From: Mesorhizobium sp. B2-3-12
Lineage (GTDB): Bacteria > Pseudomonadota > Alphaproteobacteria > Rhizobiales > Rhizobiaceae
Reading direction: 5' to 3'
Assembly: GCF_006442205.1 (NCBI RefSeq)
Contig: NZ_VFVR01000008.1
Location: 272,218-336,217 of the forward strand
Length of the DNA stretch: 64,000 bases
Position 1 is the stretch's first letter; every line of letters begins with the position of its first letter. Of the stretch, positions 1 to 7,482 are shown piece after piece. The translations under genes were made by a program, and so were the position numbers. The notes beneath the pieces are model-generated. The model was not told the origin of the DNA. It saw only the letters and a program-made list of their open reading frames with translations, and did no database searches.

Positions 1-449
1 GCCTGTTCTCGACCGCCAACACGGTCGGGCTGGGCGACACGACCGGCCTCTATCACGGTACCCAGCAGATCAACCAGGCGCAGATGGACCGCTGGTCGAT
101 CGTCACCACGCTGAACTATCTGCCGCACGACAATGAAGTGAACATCGTGCTGGCCAAGGCCAAGCACTATCGGGACGCCAAGGGCAAGGACATCGTCAAC
201 AAGATGGTGCGTGTCGCCGACATGACGCGCTCGGCCTTCATCAATGGCGATCTGTCGACGGTGATGAGCCCGCGTACCGTCATCACCTGGGCCGAAAACG
301 CCGAAATCTTCGGCGATGTCGGCATGGCGTTCCGGCTGACCTTCCTCAACAAGTGCGACGAACTGGAGCGTTCGGTGGTTGCCGAGTTCTACCAGCGCGC
401 CTTCGGCCAGGATCTGCCGGAGAGTGCTGCCAACGTGGTGCTGGGCTAA
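1..449 (+). CDS. cobS: Aerobic cobaltochelatase subunit CobS (3' part)
   Basis: The frame is open from the first bases of the window and ends at TAA 447-449, so only the C-terminal part of about 148 residues is present. The segment containing NTVGLGDTTGLYHGTQQ is typical of CobS, the AAA+ ATPase that works with CobT and CobN to insert cobalt into hydrogenobyrinic acid a,c-diamide in the aerobic B12 pathway. The Walker motifs lie upstream of the window. cobT follows after 11 bp on the same strand, which fits the usual cobS-cobT operon. The protein is cytoplasmic. The call is secure because of the sequence and the partner gene. Confidence 0.95.
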   Translation, partial: LFSTANTVGLGDTTGLYHGTQQINQAQMDRWSIVTTLNYLPHDNEVNIVLAKAKHYRDAKGKDIVNKMVRVADMTRSAFINGDLSTVMSPRTVITWAENAEIFGDVGMAFRLTFLNKCDELERSVVAEFYQRAFGQDLPESAANVVLG

Positions 450-460
450 GCAGAGCCTCG

Positions 461-2359
461 ATGGCGGGTCCGGGCGACAACACGCGCAACAAGTCGAAGA
501 CGGGGTCTGAAGCCGACAGCTTCAAGCGTGCCGTCACCGTCTGCATGCGCGCCATTGCCGGCGACAAGGAAATGGAAGTCGGCTTCGCCAAGGACAGGCC
601 GGCGCTGGCCGGCAGCCGCGCGCGGCTACCCGAACTGCCCAAGAAGGCATCGAAGGCCGACATCGCGATCACCCGCGGGCTCGGCGATTCCATGGCGCTG
701 AAGCGCGCCTGCCACGACGTGCGCATCCACAGCAAGCTGGCGCCCGAAGGCAAGGCTGCCCGCGCCATCTACGATGCGGTCGAACAGGCCCGCGTCGAGG
801 CGATCGGCAGCCGCGCCATGCAGGGCGTCGCGGACAATATCGGCTCGATGCTGGAGGACAAATACGCCAAGGCCAATCTCGTCGACGTCAAGGACAAGGC
901 CGACGCGCCCATCGAGGAAGCGCTGGCGCTGATGGTGCGCGAAAAGCTGACCGGCCGGCCGGTGCCGAAGAGCGGCGAGCGGCTGGTCGAACTCTGGCGG
1001 CCCTGGGTCGAGGAGAAGGCCAAGGCCGACCTCGATGGCCTGTCAGAAAAGCTCGAGGACCAGCAGGCCTTCGCCCGTGTCGTGCGCGAGATGCTCGCGT
1101 CCATGGAAATGGCCGAGGAACTCGGCGACGACCAGGAGACCGAAGACTCCGAGGACAATGACGATAACCAGCCGCAAGGCGAGGAACAGAGCGAAGAGGG
1201 CGGCGAAGACGATTCCGGCTCCGAGCAGTCGCAGTCCGAGGATGCGGAAGCGTCAGCCGACGACGAGCAATCGGCGGAGACGGAAGCCTCCGACGCCACC
1301 GCCGACGATTTGTCCGATGACGACGATGCCGATGCCGAGACGCCGGGCGAGGCGCGCCGTAACGACAATCCCTTCACCAATCTGCCGAAGGAAATCGACT
1401 ACAAGGTCTACACCACGGCTTTCGACGAGACGGTGGGCGCCGAGGAACTCTGCGAAGAGGAAGAACTCGACCGGCTGCGCGCCTTCCTCGACAAGCAACT
1501 CGCCAATCTGTCGGGCGTCGTCGGTCGGCTGGCCAACCGGCTGCAGCGCCGCCTGATGGCGCAGCAGAACCGGTCCTGGGATTTCGATCTGGAAGAGGGT
1601 TATCTCGACCCGGCGCGGCTGGTGCGCGTGGTCATCGATCCGATGCAGCCGCTGTCGTTCAAGCAGGAACGCGATACCAAATTCCGCGACACGGTGGTGA
1701 CGCTGGTGCTCGACAATTCCGGCTCGATGCGCGGCCGGCCGATCACGGTCGCAGCCACCTGCGCCGACATTCTGGCGCGCACGCTGGAGCGCTGCGGCGT
1801 CTCGGTCGAGATCCTCGGCTTCACCACGCGGGCGTGGAAGGGCGGGCAGGCGCGGGAGAAGTGGTTGAAAGACGGCAAGCCGCCGAATCCCGGCCGGCTC
1901 AACGACCTGCGCCACATCATCTACAAGTCCGCAGACCATCCATGGCGGCGTGCGCGGCGCAATCTCGGCCTGATGATGCGCGAAGGCCTGCTCAAGGAAA
2001 ACATCGACGGCGAGGCGCTCTTGTGGGCGCACAACCGGCTGATTGCCCGGCCCGAACAGCGCAAGATCCTGATGATGATCTCGGACGGCGCGCCGGTCGA
2101 CGATTCCACGCTGTCGGTCAATCCGGGCAATTATCTCGAACGCCATCTGCGCGCCGTCATCGAACTGATCGAGACGCGTTCGCCGGTCGAGCTGCTGGCC
2201 ATCGGCATCGGCCATGACGTCACGCGCTACTACAGGCGCGCCGTGACCATCGTCGATGCCGAGGAACTGGCCGGCGCCATGACCGAGCAGCTGGCTTCGC
2301 TGTTTGCCGAGGAAAGCGCGAAGGATACCCGGCGCGGCGGCATGCGGCGCGCCGGATGA
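461..2359 (+). CDS. cobT: Aerobic cobaltochelatase subunit CobT
   Basis: A 632-residue protein, close to the normal CobT length. The start at ATG 461 (MAGPGDNTRNK) is preferred over an upstream in-frame start at 353 that would overlap cobS by almost 100 bp. The N-terminal domain is followed by a long Asp/Glu/Ser-rich stretch (about residues 220-310). The C-terminal von Willebrand A domain carries the MIDAS motif DNSGSM near residue 417 and SDGAP near residue 540. CobT forms the chelatase scaffold with CobS ATPase rings and delivers substrate to CobN, which is not in this window. Its stop overlaps the next start (ATGA), suggesting co-transcription with the phytase-like gene. Confidence 0.95.
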   Translation: MAGPGDNTRNKSKTGSEADSFKRAVTVCMRAIAGDKEMEVGFAKDRPALAGSRARLPELPKKASKADIAITRGLGDSMALKRACHDVRIHSKLAPEGKAARAIYDAVEQARVEAIGSRAMQGVADNIGSMLEDKYAKANLVDVKDKADAPIEEALALMVREKLTGRPVPKSGERLVELWRPWVEEKAKADLDGLSEKLEDQQAFARVVREMLASMEMAEELGDDQETEDSEDNDDNQPQGEEQSEEGGEDDSGSEQSQSEDAEASADDEQSAETEASDATADDLSDDDDADAETPGEARRNDNPFTNLPKEIDYKVYTTAFDETVGAEELCEEEELDRLRAFLDKQLANLSGVVGRLANRLQRRLMAQQNRSWDFDLEEGYLDPARLVRVVIDPMQPLSFKQERDTKFRDTVVTLVLDNSGSMRGRPITVAATCADILARTLERCGVSVEILGFTTRAWKGGQAREKWLKDGKPPNPGRLNDLRHIIYKSADHPWRRARRNLGLMMREGLLKENIDGEALLWAHNRLIARPEQRKILMMISDGAPVDDSTLSVNPGNYLERHLRAVIELIETRSPVELLAIGIGHDVTRYYRRAVTIVDAEELAGAMTEQLASLFAEESAKDTRRGGMRRAG

Positions 2360-3375
2360 TCTTTTCGGGCGGCGGGTTTCGGCGGACGCTTTTCGCCGCC
2401 ATCGCCCTGCTCGCCGGCATGGCTTCGGCGCCAGCCGGCTCGGCTCCTGTCGAACCTGTCGCAGTTTCGGCTCGGCCGATCACCGAATTCCATATCGGCC
2501 GTGCCGACAAGCAGTTTGGCCCACTCGAATTCGTCGGCGGGCTGGAAATGACCTCGCCATCGCGTGATTTCGGGGCGCTGTCGGCCTTCCGGTTTCTGAA
2601 AGCCGGCAGCGAATTCATCGGTGTGGCCGACACCGGGTACTGGTTCTTCGGCACGGTGGCGCGTGATGCCGACAGGCGGCCCGTCGGCATCCAGAATTTC
2701 CGCATGCAGCAGATGGTCGACCAGAGCGGCCAGCCGATCGACGAAAAATGGGAAGTCGACGCCGAGGGCCTCGCGGTCAAGGACGGCATCGCCACCGTGG
2801 GTTTCGAGCGCAACCACCGCGTCGCCCAGTTCAGGATCGATCCTCAGGATATGAAGGCGCCGTTCCGGCAGCTGGATTTCCTGGTGCCGGCACGGGAGCT
2901 GCGGCAGAATCGCGGCTTCGAGACCGTCACCCATGCCAATGCCAACGGCCAGCATCAGGGCGGCCTGGTCGTGGTCTCGGAAAAGAGCCTCGACAAATCA
3001 GGCAACATCTACGCCGCCATCATCGGTGGCCCGCGCAAGGGCGTCTTCACCGTCAAGCGCAACGACGATTTCGACATCACCGACGGTGCCTTTCTGCCGG
3101 ATGGCGACCTGTTGCTGCTGGAGCGCAGTTTCACCATGGCGGGCGGGCTCAAGATGCGGCTGCGGCGCATTTATGGGGAGAGCGTCGAGAAGGGCGCCGT
3201 CGCCGACGGGCCGGTGCTGCTGCAAGCCGACATGGGCTACCAGATCGACAATATGGAAGGGCTCGACGTCTGGACCCGCGATGACGGCGCGCTGATGGTG
3301 TCGCTGGTCTCCGACGACAACCACTCGATCCTGCAGCGCAACCTCTACCTGGAATTTATCCTACACCAGGATTGA
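2356..3375 (+). CDS. Secreted esterase-like activity of phytase family protein
   Basis: A 339-residue protein that begins with a basic N-terminus and a hydrophobic stretch ending near ASAPAGSA, so it is probably exported. The body resembles the 'esterase-like activity of phytase' beta-propeller family: a segment with FVGGLEM, GVADTGYWF, later WEVDAEGLAV, and a C-terminal DNMEGLDVW. The enzyme substrate is not known from sequence. The start ATG overlaps the cobT TGA by 4 bp, so it is probably translationally coupled to cobST; a similar arrangement is common in Rhizobiales, but no role in B12 synthesis is implied. Confidence 0.8.
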   Translation: MIFSGGGFRRTLFAAIALLAGMASAPAGSAPVEPVAVSARPITEFHIGRADKQFGPLEFVGGLEMTSPSRDFGALSAFRFLKAGSEFIGVADTGYWFFGTVARDADRRPVGIQNFRMQQMVDQSGQPIDEKWEVDAEGLAVKDGIATVGFERNHRVAQFRIDPQDMKAPFRQLDFLVPARELRQNRGFETVTHANANGQHQGGLVVVSEKSLDKSGNIYAAIIGGPRKGVFTVKRNDDFDITDGAFLPDGDLLLLERSFTMAGGLKMRLRRIYGESVEKGAVADGPVLLQADMGYQIDNMEGLDVWTRDDGALMVSLVSDDNHSILQRNLYLEFILHQD

Positions 3376-3444
3376 GTGGCGCTTCCACTACGAGCCTGAC
3401 GTTGAGGGTTTTCAACAGAGGGTGTGGATTTGGTCGGGCGCCTT

Positions 3445-3477
3445 CCCCCACTCCGGCCCGAAGGGGCGGAGTGGGGG
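3445..3477. terminator. Strong GC-rich hairpin after the cobST operon
   Basis: Positions 3445-3455 (CCCCCACTCCG) pair perfectly with 3467-3477 (CGGAGTGGGGG), and the inside can add CCC-GAA-GGG. There is no U-tract on either strand, so it is a weak intrinsic terminator by sequence, but its position 70 bp after the phytase-like gene and ahead of the ArsR promoter fits transcript ending or 3'-end protection. Confidence 0.5.
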
Positions 3478-3517
3478 TCGACTGCTCGTCACTCGATGAC
3501 GCTCACGAAAACACTTT

Positions 3518-3561
3518 AGTCTAGACTTGACTGTTTGCGCGACCAGTGCAATACTCAAGTC
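3518..3561 (+). promoter_or_regulatory. Candidate promoter/operator of the ArsR-SRPBCC pair
   Basis: A TTGACT (3527-3532) and AATACT (3550-3555) are 17 bp apart and fit -35/-10 boxes. A perfect 10-bp palindrome AGTCTAGACT (3518-3527) touches the -35 box, and GACTTGA (3524-3530) is repeated inverted as TCAAGTC (3555-3561). ArsR repressors bind such dyads over their own promoters. The predicted transcription start falls at or next to ATG 3563, so the mRNA may be leaderless. Confidence 0.5.
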
Positions 3562-3562
3562 C

Positions 3563-3940
3563 ATGCTTAACCATTCCGAGATCGACAGCATTCTTCGCGC
3601 TCTTGTCGAGCCCACGCGACGGCGGATCCTGGAACGGTTGAGCGGCGGACCGGCCACCGTCAGCCAGTTGGCGGAGCCGTTCGGCATGACCTTCGCCGCC
3701 GTGCTGCAGCATCTCCAGGCATTGGAGGCCTGCGGGCTGATCCGCAGCGAAAAGATCGGGCGGGTGCGTACCTGCCGGATCGAACCGGGCGGGCTTGCCC
3801 CGCTCGCCGACTGGATTGCCGAACGCCGCATCCCTGCGGAACGCTATCTCGACCGTCTTGGCCAGATCCTGGCCGAGCCAGACCCATCCCCAAAAAGCCA
3901 ATCCCCCAAGAAAAATCAGGAAAAGGACGAGCAGCAATGA
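3563..3940 (+). CDS. ArsR-family winged-helix transcriptional regulator
   Basis: A 125-residue protein with an ArsR-type helix-turn-helix: ALVEPTRRRILERL near residue 15 and VSQLAEPFGMTFAAVLQHLQ as recognition region. The cysteine metal-binding motif of arsenic sensors (CVC) is not present, so it belongs to the ArsR group paired with SRPBCC genes rather than to metal sensors. Start ATG 3563 (MLNHSEID) fits the family N-terminus; a TTG at 3527 in frame would place the start inside the probable -35 box. No Shine-Dalgarno precedes 3563. The tail is Lys/Gln-rich. It overlaps the SRPBCC gene by 4 bp (ATGA) and probably controls the pair. Confidence 0.85.
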   Translation: MLNHSEIDSILRALVEPTRRRILERLSGGPATVSQLAEPFGMTFAAVLQHLQALEACGLIRSEKIGRVRTCRIEPGGLAPLADWIAERRIPAERYLDRLGQILAEPDPSPKSQSPKKNQEKDEQQ

Positions 3941-4422
3941 ACCAGATAGGCCCCGTGAAAGACGAGCATTCCGTCATCCATTCCACCTTCACCATCGAAC
4001 GGACCTATCCGCAATCGCCGGCGCGCGTCTTCCACGCCTTCGCCGACAAGGCGACGGTGCGGCGCTGGCGGATCGAAGGCGACGGTTTTGCTGTTGCCGA
4101 GTTCAGCTTCGACTTTCGTGTCGGCGGGGGCGAGGTCTCTCGCTTCAGCTATGGCGGTGGTCCGGAGATCAGGCTCGACGCGCAATTCCAGGACATCGTT
4201 GCCGACCAGCGTATCGTGTTTTCCTACAGGATCGCGGTCGGGCCGCAGCCGATGTCGGCATCGCTCACCACCGTGGAACTGACGCCTTCAGGGGATGGCA
4301 CAAGGCTGACTTACACCGAGCAGGGTGCCTTCTTCGACGGTGTCGATTCCGTCCAGGGACGGGAGGAAGGGACCCGTGGGCTGCTGGAAGCCCTTGGCGC
4401 GGAACTTCAGCAGTCGAACTAA
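3937..4422 (+). CDS. SRPBCC (AHSA1-like) family protein
   Basis: A 161-residue protein with the START/Bet v1-like fold of AHSA1 proteins: FTIERTYPQSPARVFHAFAD at the start of the domain, the WRIEGDGF segment, and the C-terminal EEGTRGLLEALG helix that closes the ligand cavity. The ligand or reaction is unknown. Its start overlaps the ArsR stop (ATGA), and ArsR-SRPBCC pairs of this kind are common in proteobacteria, so it is probably repressed by its partner. It is cytoplasmic, with no signal peptide. Confidence 0.85.
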   Translation: MNQIGPVKDEHSVIHSTFTIERTYPQSPARVFHAFADKATVRRWRIEGDGFAVAEFSFDFRVGGGEVSRFSYGGGPEIRLDAQFQDIVADQRIVFSYRIAVGPQPMSASLTTVELTPSGDGTRLTYTEQGAFFDGVDSVQGREEGTRGLLEALGAELQQSN

Positions 4423-4473
4423 GTCCCGCTGAAATTGCCTGAGGCCGACCCGCTGTCTGACCCAACGTCAAGG

Positions 4474-5148
4474 TCATCGGCCGTTGATGGCGATCCAGAT
4501 GACATGGCGCGCGCCGCGCTTGCCGTTGGCGCGCGTGTTGACCTCCTCGACGGCGAAGCCTGCCCGTTTCAGCCGCCGCGTGAAGCCGGCATCCGGCCCC
4601 TGCGACCATACGGCCAGCACACCGCCCGGTTTCAGGGCGCTGCGCGCGGCGGAAAGGCCAGCCACGCTGTAGAGCGCGTCATTGCTCTTGTGGACGATCC
4701 CCTCGGGGCCATTGTCGACGTCGAGCAGGATCGCGTCCCAGGCTGCGTGCTCGGACCGGATCAAACTCCCGACATCGGCCTCGCGGATAGTAACGCGGGA
4801 ATCATCGAGCGAGCCGGCGAAAATCTCGGCCATCGCGCCGCGTGCCCAGGCGACGACGGCCGGCACCAGTTCCGCGACGACGATTTCCGCATTGCCGCCC
4901 AGTTCGGCGAGAGCGGCGCGCAGCGTAAAACCCATGCCAAGCCCGCCGATCAGGATCCTCGGCTGGAGATGGCCCGCAATCCTCTGGCAAGACAGTTTCG
5001 CCAGCGCCTCCTCGGAGCCGCTGAGGCGGCTGTTCATCAACTCGTTGGTGCCGAGCATGATCGAGAATTCGGCACCGCGCCGTTTCAGCCGCAGTTCCTG
5101 TTGCCCATCAGGCGTTTTTGCGGAGTCCAGCTGGATCCAGGGAATCAT
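4474..5148 (-). CDS. Spermidine synthase-like (class I methyltransferase fold) protein
   Basis: A 224-residue protein starting at ATG 5148 (MIPWIQLDSAK). An open frame continues upstream to 5649, but that extension runs through the 5162-5206 palindrome and antisense to the next gene, so it is rejected. The core has ILIGGLGMGFTLRAAL, matching the GGGxG nucleotide loop of spermidine synthases and related methyltransferases, then EIVVAELVP and AILLDVDNGPEG. The family's putrescine-binding residues are not obvious, so a true aminopropyltransferase activity is unproven. It is followed by nothing on the same strand; the SRPBCC gene converges on it. Confidence 0.7.
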   Translation of the reverse strand: MIPWIQLDSAKTPDGQQELRLKRRGAEFSIMLGTNELMNSRLSGSEEALAKLSCQRIAGHLQPRILIGGLGMGFTLRAALAELGGNAEIVVAELVPAVVAWARGAMAEIFAGSLDDSRVTIREADVGSLIRSEHAAWDAILLDVDNGPEGIVHKSNDALYSVAGLSAARSALKPGGVLAVWSQGPDAGFTRRLKRAGFAVEEVNTRANGKRGARHVIWIAINGR

Positions 5149-5161
5149 GTGCTTTGTCTGA

Positions 5162-5206
5162 CCATGATCTTTCCCAAAAACCGGAATCCACTTTTTGGGA
5201 TCATGG
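5162..5206. repeat. Rhizobial intergenic palindrome, copy 1
   Basis: A 45-bp imperfect palindrome bounded by CCATGATC (5162-5169) and GATCATGG (5199-5206), with TCCCAAAAA and TTTTTGGGA inside. It closely resembles the copy at 37538-37583. Short palindromes of this design are frequent between genes in Rhizobiales. It sits between the stop of the queuosine-precursor transporter gene and the start of the spermidine-synthase-like gene, both on the minus strand. Confidence 0.75.
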
Positions 5207-5207
5207 C

Positions 5208-5891
5208 CTAGGCCGCGGCAACGGCCGGCTGGCTCCAGCGGGCGGCCAGCAGCCGATAGGGGATCAGCGCGACAACGGCGATGATCAACTTCACCGAGAG
5301 GTCGCCGAGCGCCCAGGACACCCAACGCATGGCGTCGAGATGGAACACGCCCATCAATGGGGCGCTCTCCAGCGCAAAACTGTCGCTCGGGCCGGCGAAG
5401 GCAAAGGCGGCCGAGAAGGCGACACTGAAGAACACGACGGTATCGAACACCGATCCGACCAGCGTGCCGATGATCGGTGCCCGCCACCAGCTCTGCCGGC
5501 GCAACCGGTTGAACACGGTGACGTCGAGCAGCTGCGCGGTCAGGAAGGCGGCGCCGGAAGCGGCCGCGATGCGCACCAGCCGGTCGGCCGATGTCTCGAA
5601 TTCGATCAGGCCATGGCGGAACAGGAAGGGCGGAATGAGGATGGAGCACGCCACCGCCGTCATGAAGCCGACAAAGACGATCCTGCGCGCCACGGCGGGC
5701 CCGTAGCGGCGATTGGCGAGGTCGGTGACCAGGAAGGAGAAGGGATAAGTGAAAGCGCCCCAGGTGAGCAGGTCGGCCAGCGACAGGCCGCCGATCTGGC
5801 CCTGCATGGGGAACTGCACGAGGATGTTCGATGCCACGACGACAAGCGCCATGGCGGCCACGAAAGGCAGGTATCGCGAAAAGGAAGACAT
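5208..5891 (-). CDS. Queuosine precursor transporter (VUT/YhhQ family)
   Basis: A 227-residue integral membrane protein with about six hydrophobic helices, including the family segment LTWGAFTYPFSFLVTDLANR and later GTLVGSVFDTVVFF. The family (COG1738, DUF165) imports preQ0/preQ1, precursors of the tRNA base queuosine. The start ATG 5891 is set by an AGGA Shine-Dalgarno eight bases upstream. Both the Shine-Dalgarno and the AUG lie inside a probable preQ1 riboswitch (5889-5918), which independently supports the transport role. It lies downstream of rpmB on the same strand, separated by three tandem hairpins. Confidence 0.9.
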   Translation of the reverse strand: MSSFSRYLPFVAAMALVVVASNILVQFPMQGQIGGLSLADLLTWGAFTYPFSFLVTDLANRRYGPAVARRIVFVGFMTAVACSILIPPFLFRHGLIEFETSADRLVRIAAASGAAFLTAQLLDVTVFNRLRRQSWWRAPIIGTLVGSVFDTVVFFSVAFSAAFAFAGPSDSFALESAPLMGVFHLDAMRWVSWALGDLSVKLIIAVVALIPYRLLAARWSQPAVAAA

Positions 5892-5918
5892 TTTTTTATC
5901 CTGGGTAATGGAACCAGC
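5889..5918 (-). promoter_or_regulatory. Probable preQ1-I riboswitch overlapping the start codon of the queuosine precursor transporter
   Basis: Reading the minus strand: CUGG (5917-5914), UUC, CAU (5910-5908), UAC, CCAG (5904-5901), GAU, six A residues, AUG (5891-5889). CUGG/CCAG form P1, the cytosine before CCAG is where the ligand-contacting C is expected, the A-rich tail follows P1, and CAU can pair with the AUG as P2 of the H-type pseudoknot. This matches the GGUUC...ACCC...AUAAAAAA pattern of preQ1-I. The Shine-Dalgarno AGGA overlaps P1 and the AUG is in P2, so ligand binding should block translation. Confidence 0.65.
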
Positions 5919-5957
5919 GGAGCATCACACCGATCGAGGCAATGCTCGCTTCGTCTT

Positions 5958-6000
5958 TGAGCATCGGATGTCGCACCTTACGGTTTCCAGCCGATGCTCA
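5958..6000. repeat. Perfect 10-bp inverted repeat in the leader of the queuosine transporter gene
   Basis: TGAGCATCGG (5958-5967) and CCGATGCTCA (5991-6000) are exact reverse complements, separated by 23 bp. The stem lies between the triple hairpin array and the riboswitch. Its role is not known. Confidence 0.6.
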
Positions 6001-6002
6001 GT

Positions 6003-6068
6003 GGCCAACAAGAGGTTGGCCAGAGGCCAACAAGAGGTTGGCCAGAGGCCAACGAGAGGTTGGCCAGG
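6003..6068. repeat. Three tandem 22-bp units, each a hairpin
   Basis: The unit GGCCAACAAGAGGTTGGCC plus AGA occurs at 6003-6024, 6025-6046 (identical) and 6047-6068 (two substitutions). In each unit GGCCAAC pairs with GTTGGCC around a 5-nt loop. The array lies between rpmB and the queuosine transporter gene, both transcribed leftward. It may end or stabilise the rpmB transcript, but no U-tract follows. Confidence 0.8.
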
Positions 6069-6095
6069 GCGGTCGTCCCCCGCCTTTATCCGATG

Positions 6096-6392
6096 TTACG
6101 CGGCGACCTGTTCGGCCAGCTTCTTGGCGATCTGCTTCTTCAAGAGGCGCGCGCGCTGCGACAGCTCCTTGACGTCGGCCTTGGCCAGGAACGCATCGAG
6201 ACCGCCACGATGTTCGACCGAACGCAGCGCGTTGGCCGAGATGCGCAGACGCACGTTCTGGTTCAGCGCTTCCGAAATCAGCGTCACATTGACGAGGTTC
6301 GGCAGGAAGCGACGCTTGGTCTTGTTGTTGGCGTGGCTCACATTGTTGCCGGTCATGACTGCCTTGGCAGTGAGTTCGCAGGTGCGGGACAT
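6096..6392 (-). CDS. rpmB: 50S ribosomal protein L28
   Basis: A 98-residue protein, the normal length for alphaproteobacterial L28. It begins MSRTCELTAKAVMTGNNVSH, which is the family N-terminus; an upstream in-frame start at 6425 gives an atypical extension and is rejected. The segment KTKRRFLPNL is the conserved RNA-binding region. L28 is part of the large ribosomal subunit near the E site. An AAGG precedes the start at a suitable distance, and a good sigma-70 promoter lies about 100 bp upstream (6492-6520). Confidence 0.97.
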   Translation of the reverse strand: MSRTCELTAKAVMTGNNVSHANNKTKRRFLPNLVNVTLISEALNQNVRLRISANALRSVEHRGGLDAFLAKADVKELSQRARLLKKQIAKKLAEQVAA

Positions 6393-6491
6393 GGTTCTAA
6401 CCTTCAGTTCTCTCGGGACTGCCAAACCTTTGTGCCCACGCCGGGTGGCGCGCGGTTCTGGTCAGGCGGCCTTATGGAAAAAGTTGGCGTT

Positions 6492-6520
6492 CCATAGTTG
6501 CATTTCACCGGGGCGTCAAG
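6492..6520 (-). promoter_or_regulatory. Sigma-70 promoter of rpmB
   Basis: On the minus strand CTTGAC (6520-6515) and CTATGG (6497-6492) are separated by 17 bp, matching the rhizobial housekeeping pattern CTTGAC-N17-CTATAT. Transcription would start near 6485, leaving a leader of about 90 nt before rpmB. Confidence 0.65.
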
Positions 6521-6650
6521 CTCCGGCTTCCCCACGGAAGCGCCCGGCGTTTCATATTAAGGCCGGATTTCATCCTATAAGCAGTCTGACAGGGACACGC
6601 CAGACCGGAGTCGCCCGCCTCCGGCCAAAAATCAAGGATTCGATCCCGCC

Positions 6651-7439
6651 ATGCCTCGTTCGTCTCACGCGCTTGCCGCCGCGCTTGCCATCGCCTTGCC
6701 GTCCGCCGCGTCGGCGGCCTCGCCGCAATCCTTCAAGGGCGAATACACGGTGTCGTTCCTGGGCCTCTCGATCGCCAGATCGACTTTCTCCAGCAGCTAT
6801 CAGAATGGCGTTTATGCGATCAATGGCACCGTCTCCGCGGCGGGTCTGGCCAAGCTGTTCGACGATACGCGTGGCACGATCTCGTCCAAGGGGACGATCT
6901 CGGGGCAAAAGATGGTGCCGCAGGCGTTCCGAGCCGATTACACATCCGGCAAGAAGGCATCCTCGATCGACATTCGCTTTGCCAATGGCAACGTGACGTC
7001 GACGCAGGTCATCCCCGCGCCGGGCAAGCGCGACCCCAAGTCCTGGGTGCCGCTCGGTGCCGGCGATCTGGCATCGGTACTCGATCCGATGGCCGCCACC
7101 GTCATCCATGCCGACAGTCTCGACCAGGTCTGCGGCCGCAAGGTCAAGTTCTATGATGGCGAGATGCGCGCCGACCTGACGCTGACCTACGTCTCGAAGG
7201 GCACGATCTCGGTGCCGGGCTACAAGGGCGACACCGTCACCTGCCAGATGGGTTTCGAGCCGGTGGCGGGCTATCGCAAGGGCCGCAAGGCGCTCAACTA
7301 TCTCAAGAACAAAAGCCGCATGATGGTGACGTTTGCACCGCTCGGCCAAACCGGCGTATATGCGCCGATCCACGCCACGGTCGGAACGCAGATCGGCACC
7401 TTGACCATCAGCGCCGGACGGTTCGAAGCGGTACAATAA
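6651..7439 (+). CDS. DUF3108 domain-containing exported protein
   Basis: A 262-residue protein with a clear signal peptide (MPRSSHALAAALAIALPSAA, cleavage after about ASA). The mature part, starting SPQSFKGEYTVSFLGLSIA, has the DUF3108 beta-rich pattern with repeats of YTVSF and a GTISSKGTISG segment. Two cysteines (in DQVCGRK and TVTCQMG) could form a disulfide in the periplasm. The function of the family is unknown; a role in the cell envelope is only an inference from export. It is divergent from rpmB, a gene order common in Rhizobiales. Confidence 0.8.
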   Translation: MPRSSHALAAALAIALPSAASAASPQSFKGEYTVSFLGLSIARSTFSSSYQNGVYAINGTVSAAGLAKLFDDTRGTISSKGTISGQKMVPQAFRADYTSGKKASSIDIRFANGNVTSTQVIPAPGKRDPKSWVPLGAGDLASVLDPMAATVIHADSLDQVCGRKVKFYDGEMRADLTLTYVSKGTISVPGYKGDTVTCQMGFEPVAGYRKGRKALNYLKNKSRMMVTFAPLGQTGVYAPIHATVGTQIGTLTISAGRFEAVQ

Positions 7440-7482
7440 GGCACGCCACAGGGACAGAATGGGGCGCGCCACTGGAGACAAG

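Noticed and set aside
1253..2215. A 320-codon frame on the minus strand inside cobT
   Set aside because: Antisense shadow; cobT has clear conserved motifs on the other strand.
5149..5649. N-terminal extension of the spermidine-synthase-like protein
   Set aside because: The extension reads through the palindrome at 5162-5206 and is antisense to the queuosine transporter gene.
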